From Flavobacteriales bacterium (GTDB lineage: Bacteria > Bacteroidota > Bacteroidia > Flavobacteriales_D > JAHECK01), in NCBI GenBank assembly GCA_024641785.1, contig JAHECK010000010.1, positions 1 through 44,083 of the forward strand: a stretch of 44,083 bases of DNA. Reading direction: 5' to 3'. The notes beneath the pieces are model-generated. The model did not search any database. It had not been told where the DNA came from and saw nothing but the letters and a program-made list of their open reading frames with translations. Positions 43,773 through 44,083 of the stretch are shown here, piece after piece. Positions within the stretch are counted from its first letter, which is position 1. Each line of letters opens with the position of its first letter. Both the position numbers and the translations under genes were made by a program.

Positions 43773-44083
43773 TTAGTTTATTATCCCATTCAAAGTAGCG
43801 CTCGGCCGCATGGCTTCTGACTCCAGATTTTGCTCGGGTTTGTAGTATCCACCAATGTTTACTTTTTTACCCTGAACCCCATTGAGTTCTGAAATGATCG
43901 CCTCTTCATTTGCCCTTAAGTCACTTGCAATGTTATTGAATTCCGATTTTAAATTAAGGTCAGTATTCTGTTTTGCAAGCGCTTCTGCCCAATATAAAGC
44001 CAAATAAAAATGACTTCCTCTATTATCCAATTCACCGACTTTTCGAGAAGGAGATTTATCATTTTCTAAAAATTTATCGGTTG
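43773..44083 (-). CDS. icd: Monomeric NADP-dependent isocitrate dehydrogenase, C-terminal part
   Basis: Only the last 102 residues are inside the window; the frame is open to the right edge (the full family is about 740 residues). The visible part carries the conserved end of monomeric Icd: NDKSPSRKVGELDNRGSHFY, LALYWAEALAKQ, VQGKKVNIGGYYKPE, EAMRPSATLNGIIN. The enzyme decarboxylates isocitrate to 2-oxoglutarate in the TCA cycle and makes NADPH. An apparent start at 44030 is only an internal TTG. A 12-base palindrome AGGGTATACCCT lies 11 bases past the stop. Confidence 0.93.
   Translation of the reverse strand, partial: TDKFLENDKSPSRKVGELDNRGSHFYLALYWAEALAKQNTDLNLKSEFNNIASDLRANEEAIISELNGVQGKKVNIGGYYKPEQNLESEAMRPSATLNGIIN

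Noticed and set aside
1-44083. CRISPR arrays, prophage, insertion sequences, restriction or toxin-antitoxin genes
   Set aside because: No repeated spaced array, transposase, integrase, phage structural gene or typical defence gene was seen on either strand.

Overview
The window is about 35% GC and comes from a Bacteroidota chromosome, most likely a Cytophagales-type marine or soil bacterium. Three things point there: an SprE/PorW-type lipoprotein of the type IX secretion apparatus; the clade's promoter signature (TTG, 17-20 bases, TAnnTTTG) before several genes; and the SUF order A-B-C-D-S-E followed by a DUF59 protein and DUF2480. No phage, plasmid, CRISPR array or insertion sequence was found. 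It is mostly ordinary chromosome with one strongly rearranged tRNA locus and one less familiar gene cluster.

Layout. 1-5357 (minus): 3'-truncated sprE-like gene, a dual-ATPase peptide-type ABC protein, and a two-gene ABC exporter. 5540-14151 (plus): enoyl-CoA hydratase, then an envelope cluster (flippase, dUTPase, sugar nucleotidyltransferase, TPR lipoprotein, DUF4292 lipoprotein, EnvC-like LytM factor, SPOR-like protein). 14199-20563 (minus): complete SUF iron-sulfur operon, read from sufA down to DUF2480. thiL diverges from it across a 116-base spacer holding two clean inverted repeats. 21724-29830 (minus): an unknown helical protein, a small lipoprotein, a LytTR regulator with its propeller-type histidine kinase, an alpha/beta hydrolase and aminopeptidase P.

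30137-30958 is the most unusual part. An intact tRNA-Leu(CAA) gene and a small GIY-YIG nuclease ORF lie between two tRNA-Leu halves. Together the halves reconstruct a whole tRNA-Leu gene whose anticodon arm alone is replaced by the palindrome TCCCGAT..ATCGGGA. The nuclease ORF ends inside a third, diverged copy of the same segment. The 5' half keeps a well-formed promoter pointing at the nuclease. It looks like a nuclease cassette that targets, or is carried by, a tRNA gene.

31081-32741: a small coiled-coil protein, a YceI-like lipoprotein and a CAT-anticodon tRNA with an odd T-loop. 32854-43453 (plus): a TolB/TPR regulator-like protein, a small exported protein, and a tight four-gene set: a large exported DUF1254/DUF1214 fusion, a membrane-anchored propeller protein and two unrecognised membrane proteins. 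Two further envelope proteins follow. The right edge holds the 3' end of a monomeric isocitrate dehydrogenase gene and, downstream of it, a decayed duplicate of that same 3' end.
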